Positions 8,418 to 19,632 are shown, counted from the stretch's first letter. The stretch is 64,000 bases of DNA from Mycolicibacterium moriokaense (GCF_003347205.1 NZ_QQBJ01000008.1:62001-126000), one strand, 5' to 3'. Notes: generated by a model not told the origin, from the letters alone. Numbers and translations are program-made.

Positions 8418-9079
8418 GGCACCAGCCGGTAGCGCACCGCTTCGGTGTAGTCGGAATAGCCGGTCAACTGCTGCCCTAGCAGTTCCTCTTCGTCGTTGAT
8501 GCGCAGCGCCAGGGTGCCCAATCCGATCACGATGATGAGCAGGCCCCAGTACGAACCGAGCGCAAGCGGGATGCCCACCATCATGATGACGTTGCCGAAG
8601 TACATCGGGTGCCGGACGAATCCGTACCAGCCGGTCGACGACAGCTGCTGGCCCTCTTCCACGGTGACATTGGCTGCGGCATAGCCGTTCTGGATGGTCA
8701 CCAGCATCGCGACCGTGAGGCCGACGCCGACGAGCACCGCGCCCAGGACCGACACCGCGGCGGGCACCGTCGACCAGTGGAAGCGGAAGTCCGTCGCGCT
8801 GACGACGATCATCGCTGCCAGCGAACCGAACGCCACCACGCTGATGACCTTCTGAAGTGGTCGGGCCTCGGCGCCAGGGCCGGCCCGCATCCGTCGGCGC
8901 AACGTGTCCGGGTACTTCACCGCCAGGTAGGCGCTGGGTATCAGCGTCGCCGCGGCGAACACCGCGATGAACATCCAGCCGCGCCAGTAGTCGAACGTGC
9001 CTGCGGGTCCGAAGACAAGAAGACCGAACACCACAAAGCCGAGCACCGACGAGACAGTGGCTTGGACAATGGTTTTCAT
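8405..9079 (-). CDS. ICMT-family membrane methyltransferase, copy 2
   Basis: A 224-residue protein of the isoprenylcysteine carboxyl methyltransferase/phospholipid methyltransferase-like family, with about five membrane segments. The conserved C-terminal core is STGWYGFVRHPMYFGNVIMMVGIPLALGSYWGLL...INDEEELL...YTEAVRYRLVPYVW, where RHPMY and the E-E pair bind S-adenosylmethionine in relatives. The frame is open upstream, but ATG 9079 aligns exactly with the start of the neighbouring paralogue. Last gene of the efflux operon that begins at 12989; four bases separate it from its twin. Substrate unknown. Confidence 0.8.
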   Translation of the reverse strand: MKTIVQATVSSVLGFVVFGLLVFGPAGTFDYWRGWMFIAVFAAATLIPSAYLAVKYPDTLRRRMRAGPGAEARPLQKVISVVAFGSLAAMIVVSATDFRFHWSTVPAAVSVLGAVLVGVGLTVAMLVTIQNGYAAANVTVEEGQQLSSTGWYGFVRHPMYFGNVIMMVGIPLALGSYWGLLIIVIGLGTLALRINDEEELLGQQLTGYSDYTEAVRYRLVPYVW

Positions 9080-9083
9080 CGTT

Positions 9084-9758
9084 TCACCACACTCCGGGCA
9101 CGAGGCGGTAGCGCACCTTGTCGGTGTACTCGTCGTAGCCGGCCAGTTCCGTGCGGAGGAACCTCTCCTCATCCAGGATGCGGGCAACGAAGCTCGCCGC
9201 GCAGGGCAGCACGAAGATCAGGCCCCAGTACGACGCGAGTGCGAGCGGCATCCCGATGGCCATGATCAGCGCGCCGACGTACATCGGGTGCCGCACGATG
9301 CCGTACATGCCGGTGCTGACCACCGTCTGCCCCGCGTCGACGGTGATCGTCGACCCGGCGTAGTTGTTCTGGATGACCACGATCTCGGCGATCGCGAGTC
9401 CGATTGCCACCAGAGCGTTTGCGAGCACCACCAGCGCTGTCGGCACCGTCGACCAGCCGAACCGGTGATCCAGCGCGCTGAGCACCGCGACCGCGACCAC
9501 GGACGCGAAGATGCCGACGTAGAGGACTTTCTGAACCGTCCGCGTCTCGGCGAACGGGCCGGGACGTGTGCGCCGACGAAAGGCATCGGGTTGGGCTACG
9601 GCCAGGTAGATGGTCGGCACCATGGCGGTGACGACGAACACCGCGATGAAAACCCAGGCCTGCCAATAGTGGAACGTGCCCGCAGGCCAGAACAACAGCA
9701 CGCCGAAGAACGCGATGGACAACACCGTGTACGCCACCATCTGCAGCGTGATCTTCAC
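9084..9758 (-). CDS. ICMT-family membrane methyltransferase, copy 1
   Basis: A 224-residue paralogue of the next downstream gene, collinear with it over the whole length (STGMYGIVRHPMYVGALIMAIGMPLALASYWGLI, YTDKVRYRLVPGVW). The GTG at 9758 is preferred over the GTG at 9773. It has GGAGG just upstream, gives the same length as the twin, and aligns VKITLQ with MKTIVQ. It follows the ABC permease by 15 bases. The tandem pair looks like a local duplication. M. tuberculosis has, as I recall, a similar membrane protein next to the same ABC exporter. Confidence 0.8.
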   Translation of the reverse strand: MKITLQMVAYTVLSIAFFGVLLFWPAGTFHYWQAWVFIAVFVVTAMVPTIYLAVAQPDAFRRRTRPGPFAETRTVQKVLYVGIFASVVAVAVLSALDHRFGWSTVPTALVVLANALVAIGLAIAEIVVIQNNYAGSTITVDAGQTVVSTGMYGIVRHPMYVGALIMAIGMPLALASYWGLIFVLPCAASFVARILDEERFLRTELAGYDEYTDKVRYRLVPGVW

Positions 9759-9773
9759 GAGTCCTCCAACCAC

Positions 9774-11396
9774 CTAGATCACGTCGCGGCGACGGTAGAT
9801 CGCGCCCGCGACCGCGGTCAGCGCGATGCCGGCGATCACCATCGTCGACAGGGCGAGGATCGAATACTGGCTCGGCGCCTTGGTCTGGCCCACCGGCGAG
9901 GCGTCCAGTAGCCACTGCGGTAGCCGCAGGAGGGCGCCTAGGTACAGCGAGATGACCACGAAAGTCACTGTCAGCCAGGCGATCCAACGGCGCCGTAGTG
10001 CGACTGCGAGCGCCGCCACACCCGCCATCGCAGCCAGCGCGGGCACGTACGCGAGGCCGGCGACCGTCAGCCGCCAGATCGTCGACGGCTCGCTGATCGT
10101 GATTCCTGCGCCGAGACCCATTCCGAGGCCGGCGAAGAACATCAGCACCACCGATCCGACGACAGCGGCCAGCACGGCGGTGATCAGCCACCGCCACCGC
10201 GATACCGCACCCGCGAGCACGGCTTCGCCAAGGCCCGACTCCTCGTCGCCCCACACCCGCAGGACCGCGGAGACGACGTATGCGGTGGCCGCGGCGGCGA
10301 GGAACTGCGTCAGCGTGGTGTACACACCGTCGGTGCCCTGTTGGGCCAGGACGCGCTTGAGCAGTTCGTTGTTCTCGGCGGCATCCAGCAGGGACTTCGT
10401 CATCGACCCGAATGCCAAGCCGGACAGGAACAGTCCCACCGTCCACCCGATGGTCAGGCCGCGTTGCAGCGTCAGGTGCAGACCGAACACGCCCCTGATC
10501 GGGCGGGCGTTCGGGTGCTCACCGGTGGACGGCAGCACGCCGTCGTCGTACTGCCTGCTGTTCTCCAGCACCGACGCCGTCACGACCAGGCCGACCGTCA
10601 GCGCGACGAGCAACGCCAACGGCCACCACCGCAGTTCGACGAAAGCGCGCATCTGCTGGGCCCAGGCGATGGGCGAGAACCAGGACAGCGCGCTGCCGGA
10701 ATTGTCGATCACGTCGCCGACGCCGCGCACCAGCACGGCCAGCGCGAGCACGCCCATCGCTGCTCCGGTGGCGGCGCGCGACTGCCGCCAGAGTTGAGCG
10801 GTGACCGCCGCGACGGCACCGAACACCATGGACACGGCGGTGATTCCGAGACACATCGCCGCGCTGTCGGCCACTCCGAAACCCGTCGAGGCCATCGCCG
10901 CCGTCATCGTCACCGCGAGCACCGCGTTGACACCGAAGACCAGGATCAGCGCGGCATAGGTGCGGGCCTGCCTGCCGACGACAGATGACAGCACCAATTC
11001 GGCTGCGCCGCCCTCCTCTTCGGCGCGGGTATGCCGAATCACGGCGAGAATCGACATGATCGACGCCGCGACGATGAGGGTCAGCATCAGCTCGTTGGCC
11101 ATCATCGCGCCCAGGTCGGTGTCGTTGATGCCGAACATCGGCCCGCCCATGATCATTCCGGCGGGAGTCTTGAGCAGGTTGACGCGCGCCTGCCGCTGCG
11201 CCTCGTCGGGATAGGCGAGCCTGATGGCGTTGGGCGTGTACACCATCATCGACGTCAAGGCGGCGATCCAGATGCTCAGCCGAACACGGTCGCGGCGCAA
11301 CGCGAGCCTGATCAGGCTGCCGACACCGGTGAACCTCGACGCCGGCGGCGCCGCTTCGTGCCTGCCGCGGCGGGGTGCCGTGGTGGTGGCCGTCAT
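9774..11396 (-). CDS. ABC-2 type multidrug exporter permease (Rv1217c-like)
   Basis: A 540-residue protein with about twelve hydrophobic segments in two similar halves. It begins after a basic cytoplasmic stretch (TGVGSLIRLALRRDRVRLSIWIAALT). RHTRAEEEGGAAELVLSSVVGR in the first half and LRVWGDEESGLGEAVLAGAVSRWRW in the second are the paired loops typical of this ABC-2 subfamily, which face the ATPase. In M. tuberculosis the pair Rv1217c-Rv1218c has been linked to multidrug efflux. The start overlaps the ATPase stop by four bases (ATGA), so both subunits are probably made in step. Confidence 0.88.
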   Translation of the reverse strand: MTATTTAPRRGRHEAAPPASRFTGVGSLIRLALRRDRVRLSIWIAALTSMMVYTPNAIRLAYPDEAQRQARVNLLKTPAGMIMGGPMFGINDTDLGAMMANELMLTLIVAASIMSILAVIRHTRAEEEGGAAELVLSSVVGRQARTYAALILVFGVNAVLAVTMTAAMASTGFGVADSAAMCLGITAVSMVFGAVAAVTAQLWRQSRAATGAAMGVLALAVLVRGVGDVIDNSGSALSWFSPIAWAQQMRAFVELRWWPLALLVALTVGLVVTASVLENSRQYDDGVLPSTGEHPNARPIRGVFGLHLTLQRGLTIGWTVGLFLSGLAFGSMTKSLLDAAENNELLKRVLAQQGTDGVYTTLTQFLAAAATAYVVSAVLRVWGDEESGLGEAVLAGAVSRWRWLITAVLAAVVGSVVLMFFAGLGMGLGAGITISEPSTIWRLTVAGLAYVPALAAMAGVAALAVALRRRWIAWLTVTFVVISLYLGALLRLPQWLLDASPVGQTKAPSQYSILALSTMVIAGIALTAVAGAIYRRRDVI

Positions 11397-12331
11397 CGGT
11401 CGACGCCCTGGTATTCGCTCAGGAACAGATCCTCCAGCGAGGCAGGCGTCACGGTCAGTTCCGCGATGCCGAGATCGGTGAGTTTGCCCATCGCGCGGCC
11501 CAATTCGGTGCGGTCCACCGAGAAGTGCAGCTGACCGTCGGTGCCGGTGAAGTCGTGGACGAACGGCTCGGTCTGCAGTGCGCGCCCGTCGCCGCGGGTG
11601 CGGGCGGTCACGGTGGTGCGCATGAGATGACGCAGCTCGGCGAGGGTGCCCGATTTCACCGCGCGGCCCGACCGGATGATGGTCACGTTGTCGCAGAGCT
11701 TTTCGACCTCCGCCAGGATGTGGCTGGACAGCAGCGTCGCCGCGCCCCGGTCGGCCACCTCGCGGACGCAGGTCTGAAAAGCCCTCTCCATCAACGGGTC
11801 CAGCCCGGACGTCGGCTCATCGAGGATGTAGAGCTCGGCGTTGGTGGAGAAGGCGGCGACGATCGCCACCTTCTGCCGGTTGCCCTTGGAGTAGGTGCGC
11901 GCCTTCTTGTGCGGATCGAGCTCGAACCGCTCGATCAGTTCGTCGCGCCGCCTGGTGTCGACCGCGGCGTCGCCGCGAAGCCGCGCGAGGAAGTCGATGG
12001 CCTGCAGGCCGGTCAGGTTGGGCCACAGGGTCACATCGCCGGGCACGTAGGCGATGCGTCTATGCAGCGCCACCGCATCGCGCCACGGGTCGCCGCCGAG
12101 CAGGCGCACGCTACCGGCGTTGGCGCGCAACAGGCCGAGCAGCACGCGAATGGTCGTGGACTTGCCCGCCCCGTTGGGCCCGAGGAAACCGGTGATGTCG
12201 CCCGGCGCGACCGTCAGATCCAGCCCGTCGAGGGCCTTGGTGCGACCGAATGTCTTTACCAGGCCTTCGATCTCGACGGCCGGGTGCGTCGCCTCGCTGG
12301 TGCTAGACCGTCGTACTGACGTCGCCGTCAT
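11393..12331 (-). CDS. ABC exporter ATP-binding subunit (Rv1218c-like)
   Basis: A 312-residue ABC ATPase. Walker A is GPNGAGKSTT, the signature loop reads YSKGNRQKVAI (a degenerate LSGGQ, common in ABC-2 drug exporters), Walker B is LYILDEPTSGLDP, and the switch His lies in LLSSHILAEVEKL. After about residue 220 there is a short C-terminal domain of the DrrA type. Its start lies 29 bases inside the 3' end of the TetR gene, so it depends on the same transcript. It energises the permease encoded next. Confidence 0.92.
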   Translation of the reverse strand: MTATSVRRSSTSEATHPAVEIEGLVKTFGRTKALDGLDLTVAPGDITGFLGPNGAGKSTTIRVLLGLLRANAGSVRLLGGDPWRDAVALHRRIAYVPGDVTLWPNLTGLQAIDFLARLRGDAAVDTRRRDELIERFELDPHKKARTYSKGNRQKVAIVAAFSTNAELYILDEPTSGLDPLMERAFQTCVREVADRGAATLLSSHILAEVEKLCDNVTIIRSGRAVKSGTLAELRHLMRTTVTARTRGDGRALQTEPFVHDFTGTDGQLHFSVDRTELGRAMGKLTDLGIAELTVTPASLEDLFLSEYQGVDR

Positions 12332-12989
12332 CGCTGTCCCCTTCGGTTGGAGTGCTGAACGGAATGCCTTGTTCGCGTCGCGCCAGGAACGCGTCGTACA
12401 TGGAGGAGTCGGCCATCAAGCCGTGGGAGTAGAGCTCCAGCGCGGGCAGGATCATGTCCTCGGCGTAATCGCGAAGCACGGCGCGCAAATCGGTGGGGTC
12501 GTCGTGCATCTGCAGGTAGAGCAGGAAGCCGCCGCCGTTGTTCATGCCGATGAACCTGGCCCTGGCCTTCGGATCGCGGCTGGGCTTGAGGGTGCCCGCG
12601 CGCACGCCCTCCTCCAGGTAGCCCTCCGCGCTGTCGATCATCCGCTGCCAGAACTGCCGGGCCAGCGCGCTGCCGGACTGCATGCTGCGCACCAGGTAGG
12701 CCATCATCGGCGCATACGACTCGATCTCGGCCATCTGGGCGAACCACGCCGTCGGATCGGCGGACCGCAGCGACTCGCTCTTCGACTCGCGGATCTGCTC
12801 CAGGATGTGGTCGTCGCAGACCCGCAGCAGGTTCTCCTTGGAGCCGAAGTGATGGATCACCAGGGCGGCGCTGACGCCGGCCGCCTGGGCGATCGCCCGC
12901 AGCCCGACGGTGAAGCCGTGCTGGCCCACCTGCTCGATCGCGGCGTCGCGGATGCGCGCCACGGCCGTCAGATCGTCCGCTGAACGCAT
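12303..12989 (-). CDS. TetR regulator of the ABC efflux operon (Rv1219c-like)
   Basis: A 228-residue TetR-family repressor. The helix-turn-helix spans GLRAIAQAAGVSAALVIHHFGSKENLLRV (about 29-57); the rest is the ligand-binding dimer domain. As first gene of the operon TetR-ATPase-permease-ICMT-ICMT it probably represses itself and the exporter. A large imperfect palindrome covers its start codon. The M. tuberculosis orthologue Rv1219c is known structurally and binds the promoter of the same exporter. The ligand here is unknown. Confidence 0.88.
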   Translation of the reverse strand: MRSADDLTAVARIRDAAIEQVGQHGFTVGLRAIAQAAGVSAALVIHHFGSKENLLRVCDDHILEQIRESKSESLRSADPTAWFAQMAEIESYAPMMAYLVRSMQSGSALARQFWQRMIDSAEGYLEEGVRAGTLKPSRDPKARARFIGMNNGGGFLLYLQMHDDPTDLRAVLRDYAEDMILPALELYSHGLMADSSMYDAFLARREQGIPFSTPTEGDSDDGDVSTTV

Positions 12990-13014
12990 GTTTAGTACAT
13001 TAAACGCACGTTCA
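12981..13014 (-). promoter_or_regulatory. TetR operator and leaderless promoter of the efflux operon
   Basis: A 34-base imperfect palindrome with 14-base arms: TGAACGCATGTTTA (12981-12994) and TAAACGCACGTTCA (13001-13014), three mismatches, six-base centre. On the minus strand it holds TAATGT (13002-12997) seven bases before the ATG at 12989, so the -10 box lies inside the operator and the mRNA should be leaderless. Binding here would block polymerase directly. Confidence 0.65.
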
Positions 13015-13035
13015 GCGCCGGGTCAAGCTTCTTCC

Positions 13036-13117
13036 CGCGAGCTGGGCCCACACGTGAGTAGGGGAACGCAAAGTGCCCCTCATCTTGCGATTTTGGGTAC
13101 TTTTGCGTCTGCTCGCG
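13036..13117. repeat. Intergenic nested palindromic repeat, copy A
   Basis: The outer arms are CGCGAGC (13036-13042) and GCTCGCG (13111-13117). The inner arms are CGCAAAGTGCCC (13067-13078) and GGGTACTTTTGCG (13095-13107), with one mismatch and one bulge. It sits between the TetR promoter and the 3' end of the methyltransferase gene, so it could fold in the latter's transcript. It shares the CGCGAGC/GCTCGCG ends and a GCAGAC motif with the repeat at 40859-40922. Confidence 0.5.
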
Positions 13118-13147
13118 AGGGAGGGGAACCGGGGGCAGGGGAGCCCG

Positions 13148-13825
13148 CTATTCCTCGCGCGACGGCCAATCCCGGGCCGCGGCCAGCAGGCCGTCGCCCA
13201 GCGGCACCAGCACCGGTGTCAGCCGCTCGTCCTCGGCGATCAGCCGGGCCGCTTCGCGCACCGCGGTGACTTCGGCGTCGCGGGCCGTGGCGTCGCCGGC
13301 GCGGCCGCCCAACGCCGCCCGGTGCACGACGATCGCGCCGCCGGGGCGCAGCAGTCGCACGCCTTCGACGACGAAGTCGGGTTGGTCGGCCGGGTCGGCG
13401 TCGATGAAGACCAGGTCGTAGGACTCGTCGGCCAGTCGGGTGAGGACCTCCTGGGCGCGACCGCCGATCAGCCTGGTCCGCGACGGCCCGATGCCCGCCT
13501 CGGCGAAGGCCTGTTTGGCCAGCCGCTGATGCTCGGGTTCGACGTCGATGGTGGTCAGCACCCCGTCGTCGCGCATCCCGGAGAGCAGCCACAGCCCGCT
13601 GACGCCCGCGCCGGTGCCGACCTCGACGACAGCCTTCGCACCGCTGAGCTTGGCCAGCACGCTGAGCAGGGCGCCGACCGACGGGGTGACGGCACCCGCG
13701 CCGGTTTCGACGGCCCGGTCGCGCGCGGCGGCCACGATCGCGTCCTCGGAGATCGATTGTTCGGCGTGGTTGACGATCGACTCGGCGCGGCTGGTCTGCG
13801 GCTGGCTCGCCGGGTCATCGGCCAT
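13148..13825 (-). CDS. SAM-dependent O-methyltransferase (Rv1220c-like)
   Basis: A 225-residue class I methyltransferase of the caffeoyl-CoA/catechol O-methyltransferase family. The SAM-binding motif I is [19 protein letters not shown] (about 66-84); the acidic motif with the second strand is [17 protein letters not shown]; the metal/catalytic region is [16 protein letters not shown], followed by [17 protein letters not shown]. Length is right for the family. It is divergent from sigE, the arrangement also found in M. tuberculosis. The substrate is not known. Confidence 0.87.
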   Translation of the reverse strand: MADDPASQPQTSRAESIVNHAEQSISEDAIVAAARDRAVETGAGAVTPSVGALLSVLAKLSGAKAVVEVGTGAGVSGLWLLSGMRDDGVLTTIDVEPEHQRLAKQAFAEAGIGPSRTRLIGGRAQEVLTRLADESYDLVFIDADPADQPDFVVEGVRLLRPGGAIVVHRAALGGRAGDATARDAEVTAVREAARLIAEDERLTPVLVPLGDGLLAAARDWPSREE

Positions 13826-13952
13826 GCCCGCAGCGTAGAGCGGCCGCTATGCCGCCACCACCCCGACACGCCCGTTCCGCAGCACCGATATCAGCTGGAA
13901 CCGAAGCGGTTTGCGCAGGTGAGACGTGGGTGAGGCGGGTAACAATCTGGTT

Positions 13953-13972
13953 TCTCAGGGAAAGTTCAGTTA
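13953..13972 (+). promoter_or_regulatory. MprA-like direct repeat upstream of sigE
   Basis: CTCAG at 13954 and TTCAG at 13965 lie eleven bases apart, that is two 8-base direct repeats with a 3-base gap, the layout described for the MprA box that controls sigE in mycobacteria. A second CTCAGGGAA occurs at 14039. The assignment is by architecture only. Confidence 0.4.
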
Positions 13973-14014
13973 GCTCATATGCCAGCCACACCACTGTCGG
14001 GAACGGTAACCGGC

Positions 14015-14779
14015 ATGGAATACGGCGGACGCTGGCGCTCAGGGAATAACCATGCCGACCGTCATGTTCCCGCTGATATCGCGTCGCCGGCCAGCGGCGA
14101 ACGCTGTGATCTGGAGGATCCGACGACCACCACCACCACGGCCCCCCATTTGGCGCCCGTGTCGATGTCTCATCTCGAGCGCTACACCGACGGCGAGTGG
14201 GTCGAGCCTTCCGATGAACCACAGGGCACCGCGGTGTTCGACGCCACCGGTGACCACTCCACGATGCCGTCCTGGGACGAGTTGGTGCGCCAGCACGCCG
14301 ACCGGGTGTACCGGCTGGCCTACCGGCTGTCGGGCAACCAGCACGACGCCGAAGACCTGACCCAGGAGACGTTCATTCGCGTCTTCCGGTCGGTGCAGAA
14401 CTACCAGCCCGGCACCTTCGAGGGCTGGTTGCACCGCATCACCACCAACCTGTTCCTGGACATGGTTCGCAGGCGCGGCCGCATCCGCATGGAGGCCCTG
14501 CCCGAGGACTACGACCGGGTGCCCGCCGATGAGCCCAACCCGGAGCAGATCTATCACGACTCGCGCCTGGGGCCCGACCTGCAGGCGGCGCTCGACTCGC
14601 TGCCGCCGGAGTTCCGCGCGGCGGTGGTGCTGTGCGACATCGAGGGTCTTTCCTACGAAGAGATCGGCGCGACGCTCGGCGTGAAGCTGGGCACCGTGCG
14701 CAGCCGAATCCACCGCGGACGCCAGGCGCTGAGGGACTACCTGGCGCATCATTCACCCGACACGGCCAGGTCGGCCTGA
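14015..14779 (+). CDS. sigE: ECF sigma factor SigE
   Basis: A 254-residue sigma factor for envelope, heat and detergent stress. Region 2 is [43 protein letters not shown] and region 4 is [49 protein letters not shown], both nearly identical to M. tuberculosis SigE. The N-terminal 60 residues are poorly conserved. ATG 14015 is my choice, giving the usual length; ATG 13979 is also in frame. An internal GTG/ATG pair at 14161/14167 (MSHLERY) matches the shorter isoform start known in M. tuberculosis. Followed by its anti-sigma gene rseA. Confidence 0.93.
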   Translation: MEYGGRWRSGNNHADRHVPADIASPASGERCDLEDPTTTTTTAPHLAPVSMSHLERYTDGEWVEPSDEPQGTAVFDATGDHSTMPSWDELVRQHADRVYRLAYRLSGNQHDAEDLTQETFIRVFRSVQNYQPGTFEGWLHRITTNLFLDMVRRRGRIRMEALPEDYDRVPADEPNPEQIYHDSRLGPDLQAALDSLPPEFRAAVVLCDIEGLSYEEIGATLGVKLGTVRSRIHRGRQALRDYLAHHSPDTARSA

Positions 14780-14869
14780 CCGTTCCCGGGTGTCGGGCGT
14801 CTCGTCCCGCGCTACATTCAAATGAGGAAGTGTCCATCGCGACGGTGATGGGCCGAGAGGAGCGGGGTG

Positions 14870-16828
<1,959 letters not shown>

Positions 16829-16829
<1 letters not shown>

Positions 16830-17251
16830 TGTTCAGCAACGTCGGCTGGGGCGAGATGCTGATCCTGGTGATCGCCGGGCTGGTGATCCTCGGGCCGGAA
16901 CGGCTGCCCGGCGCCATCCGCTGGACTTCCGGCGCGCTGCGCCAGGCGCGCGACTACATCAGCGGTGCCACCAAGCAACTACGCGACGACCTGGGCCCCG
17001 AGTTCGACGACCTCCGCGAGCCGCTGAGCGAACTGCAGAAGCTGCGCGGCATGACGCCGCGGGCGGCGCTCACCAAACACCTGCTCGACGGCGACGACTC
17101 GATCTTCACCGGCAAGTTCGACGAGCCCGACTCCAAGCCCGCCGCGCCACCGGCCCCCGCCGAGCCCGCCGCGGCGGAGCCCCCATCGCCGACCTCGCCG
17201 ACCTCGACGGACACCCCGCTCGCGACGCCGTTCGACAGCGACGCGACCTAG
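16829..17251 (+). CDS. tatB: Twin-arginine translocase subunit TatB
   Basis: A 140-residue TatB. The N-terminal helix and hinge read [32 protein letters not shown], with the conserved Glu in the membrane and the GPERLP hinge, then an amphipathic helix and a Pro/Ala-rich tail. It works with TatA and TatC in export of folded proteins. Its ATG shares one base with the htrA stop (TAATG), so it belongs to the sigE-rseA-htrA transcript. It converges on an SDR gene, sharing CTAG at 17248-17251. Confidence 0.92.
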
Positions 17252-18039
17252 CCGCTGCGCCGCGGGCTGCGCATGCCTGCGATCACCCTGCCGAGGACCA
17301 GGCTGCGCATTCGACGGGGGAGCGGGGCCAGTGCGGCCGTGAGGAACTTTCCCCGCGCCCCGGGGACGACCGTGCGTCGACGTCCGAGGGCGGTCAGGGC
17401 AGCGGTGGCGACGACGTCGCTGTCGGTGGCCGACGTCATCGTCAGACCCGCCCGATCGCCGAAGCCGGACCGCACCGGTCCGGGTGCCACGGCGACGACG
17501 TCGACGCCGTGCGGGGCCAGCTCGTCGTGCAGTCCCTCGGCGAGGCTCTGCACGTAGGCCTTCGAGGCGGCGTAGTTGGCCTGGCCGGGGACACCTTGCC
17601 AGCCGACGATGGACCCGAACAGGACGAGCGCGCCCGTGCCGCGCGCCGAAAGCCGGCGGGCGAACGTGTGCGACAAGCGCATCACCGCGGCGATATTGAC
17701 TGCGATCAACGACATTTCGTCGGGCAGCGACGTCTCCAGCACGGTGCCGGTAGTACCGAATCCGGCGGCGAGCACCACCAGGCCGATGTCGAGGTCGCGG
17801 GTGAGGTCTTCGATGGTGTCGGCGGCGCCGGGGTCTGCCAGATCGCAGGCCAGCACCATCGTCTCGATGCCCTGCGCGTCGGCCAGCTGCGCGGCGAGGG
17901 AGTGCAGCGTGTCCTCGCTGCGGGCGCAGAGCACAACGTTGACTCCTTGTGCGGCAATGCGAGTGGCCAATGCCTTGCCGATCCCGTCGCTGGCTCCGGT
18001 GATCAGGGCCCACGGGCCGTATCGGTGCGCGTTTCTCAC
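17248..18039 (-). CDS. Short-chain dehydrogenase/reductase
   Basis: A 263-residue classical SDR. The NAD(P) site is [15 protein letters not shown] (about 11-25), with a following ARS that suggests NADP. The NNAG equivalent reads LAAGFGTTG, the active-site Ser lies in [11 protein letters not shown] and the YxxxK motif is YAASK. Its GTG 18039 overlaps the MFS stop by four bases, so the SDR is the second gene of the MFS operon controlled by the nearby TetR. It may act on the exported compound; that is inference. Much longer open frames upstream are not coding. Confidence 0.85.
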   Translation of the reverse strand: MRNAHRYGPWALITGASDGIGKALATRIAAQGVNVVLCARSEDTLHSLAAQLADAQGIETMVLACDLADPGAADTIEDLTRDLDIGLVVLAAGFGTTGTVLETSLPDEMSLIAVNIAAVMRLSHTFARRLSARGTGALVLFGSIVGWQGVPGQANYAASKAYVQSLAEGLHDELAPHGVDVVAVAPGPVRSGFGDRAGLTMTSATDSDVVATAALTALGRRRTVVPGARGKFLTAALAPLPRRMRSLVLGRVIAGMRSPRRSG

Positions 18040-19601
18040 GCCGGCACCGCTTTGGTGGGATGGGCGGGCAGGAACGCGAGCACGAAGAGCGCGCCGACCA
18101 GGCACACCCCGGCGGCGGTCAGGCATCCCGCGTGCAGGCCGGACATGAATGCGTCGCTGACCACCTCGCGCAGGGCCGCCGCGATCGATCGCGGTGACTG
18201 CGCTGCCACCTGCAGGCCCTGAGCCAGTCCTTCGCGCGCCGTCGCCTGCGCGGATTCCGGCGCCGCCCGAAGGAGTTCGCTGTCCGACAGGCGGCCGATG
18301 TACAGCGTGGAGAAGATGCTGCCGACCACGGCGACCCCCAGCGTGCCGCCGACCTGACGGGTCGCGTCGTTGACCGCCGATCCCGCGCCTGCCTGTTCGG
18401 GCCGGACCACTCCCATGATCGAGTCGGTGGCGGGTGCCGTGGTCAGCCCGAGACCGCCGCCGAGCAGCACCATCTGCGCGGCGACCTGCATATAGGGCAC
18501 ATCGACATCGATGACGGCCACCCACCCGAACGCCGCGCCGAGCATCAGCAGGCCGAGAAACACCACCGCCTTGGTGCCCAGTCGAGTGACCGCAAGCCGC
18601 GTGCCGACAACCGACCCCACCGCGATCGACAGCGCGACCGGCAGGATCCTGACGCCCGTCTCGAGCGGCCCGAAGCCCTGAAGCTGCTGGAAGAACTGGG
18701 TGATCAGGAAGATGAAGCCGAACAACGCGAAGAAGGCGACGGTCACCGCGCCGCTGGCCGCGCTGAAGCGCAAATTCGTGAACAGGCTGACGTCGATCAG
18801 CGGATCCTCGTGCTGTCGCTCCCACCAGACGAAGGCCACCGCCGCGGCCAACGCCATGCCGAAGCCCGTCAACGTCCGCGTCGCGGTCCAACCGTGGTCA
18901 GGTGCTTCGATGATGGTGTACACCAGCGCGCCGAGCATCACCACGGACAGCGCCAGCCCGCCGCGGTCCAACCGGGCGCCCGGCTCCCGGGCCGACGGCG
19001 GCACGAACAGCAGCGCCCCGGCCACGGCGACGAGCGCGATCGGCGCGAGCGCCAGAAACAGGCTGCCCCACCAGAACTGCTCCAGCAGCGCGCCACCGAG
19101 GATCGGGCCGATCGCCACTCCCAGTCCCGTCACCGCTCCCCAGACCCCGATCGCGGCGGCCCGCTGCTTGGGATCGCGGAAGGTGTCGGTGATGATCGCC
19201 AGGGTGGTGGGGTAGATCAACGCCGCCGCGATGCCCATCACCAGACGCATCCCGATCAGCGATCCCGTCGAGGTGCACAGCGCCGCGCCGACGGCGCTGG
19301 CGGCGAACAGCGTCAGCCCGGCGATCAACGTGCCGCGTCGACCCAGCTTGTCGCCGACCGTACCGCCGGCCAGCACCAAGGCCGCAAACGCCAGGTTGTA
19401 GGCGTCGACGATCCACTGCAGGCCGCGTGTCGACGCTCCGAGCGCCGAATTCAGCGTCGGCAGAGCCACGTTCACGATGGTGGTCTCCACGTTGATGGCC
19501 AGCGCCGCCACCAGCACCACGGCCAGGATCAGGATGGGCCGTGCTTTCGGGGGTGCCGCGTGTGCGCCTCGGACGGGGCGTCGCAGGGTGTCAGTGGTCA
19601 T
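18036..19601 (-). CDS. DHA2-family MFS multidrug exporter
   Basis: A 521-residue transporter of the EmrB/QacA group with 14 predicted membrane helices. It shows motif D1/C-like VETTIVNVALPTLNSALGAS, motif A GDKLGRRGTLIAG between helices 2 and 3, and GAVTGLGVAIGPILGGAL in helix 5 (drug:H+ antiporter motif C). It probably expels toxic compounds with proton exchange. Two 19-base operators lie 12 and 48 bases upstream of its start, and a TetR gene lies just beyond, which points to ligand-induced derepression. Confidence 0.9.
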   Translation of the reverse strand: MTTDTLRRPVRGAHAAPPKARPILILAVVLVAALAINVETTIVNVALPTLNSALGASTRGLQWIVDAYNLAFAALVLAGGTVGDKLGRRGTLIAGLTLFAASAVGAALCTSTGSLIGMRLVMGIAAALIYPTTLAIITDTFRDPKQRAAAIGVWGAVTGLGVAIGPILGGALLEQFWWGSLFLALAPIALVAVAGALLFVPPSAREPGARLDRGGLALSVVMLGALVYTIIEAPDHGWTATRTLTGFGMALAAAVAFVWWERQHEDPLIDVSLFTNLRFSAASGAVTVAFFALFGFIFLITQFFQQLQGFGPLETGVRILPVALSIAVGSVVGTRLAVTRLGTKAVVFLGLLMLGAAFGWVAVIDVDVPYMQVAAQMVLLGGGLGLTTAPATDSIMGVVRPEQAGAGSAVNDATRQVGGTLGVAVVGSIFSTLYIGRLSDSELLRAAPESAQATAREGLAQGLQVAAQSPRSIAAALREVVSDAFMSGLHAGCLTAAGVCLVGALFVLAFLPAHPTKAVPA

Positions 19602-19613
19602 GGCCTCACCTTG

Positions 19614-19632
19614 ATGTTAACGACGATAACAT
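19614..19632. promoter_or_regulatory. TetR operator O1 of the MFS gene
   Basis: ATGTTAACGACGATAACAT is a 19-base inverted repeat with six-base perfect arms (ATGTTA/TAACAT). It lies 12 bases before the MFS start, and its ends match O2 and the site before the TetR gene. Confidence 0.65.

Noticed and set aside
18040-18891. Upstream extension of the SDR frame
   Set aside because: It overlaps the MFS gene on the same strand in another frame; the SDR cofactor motif starts just after GTG 18039.
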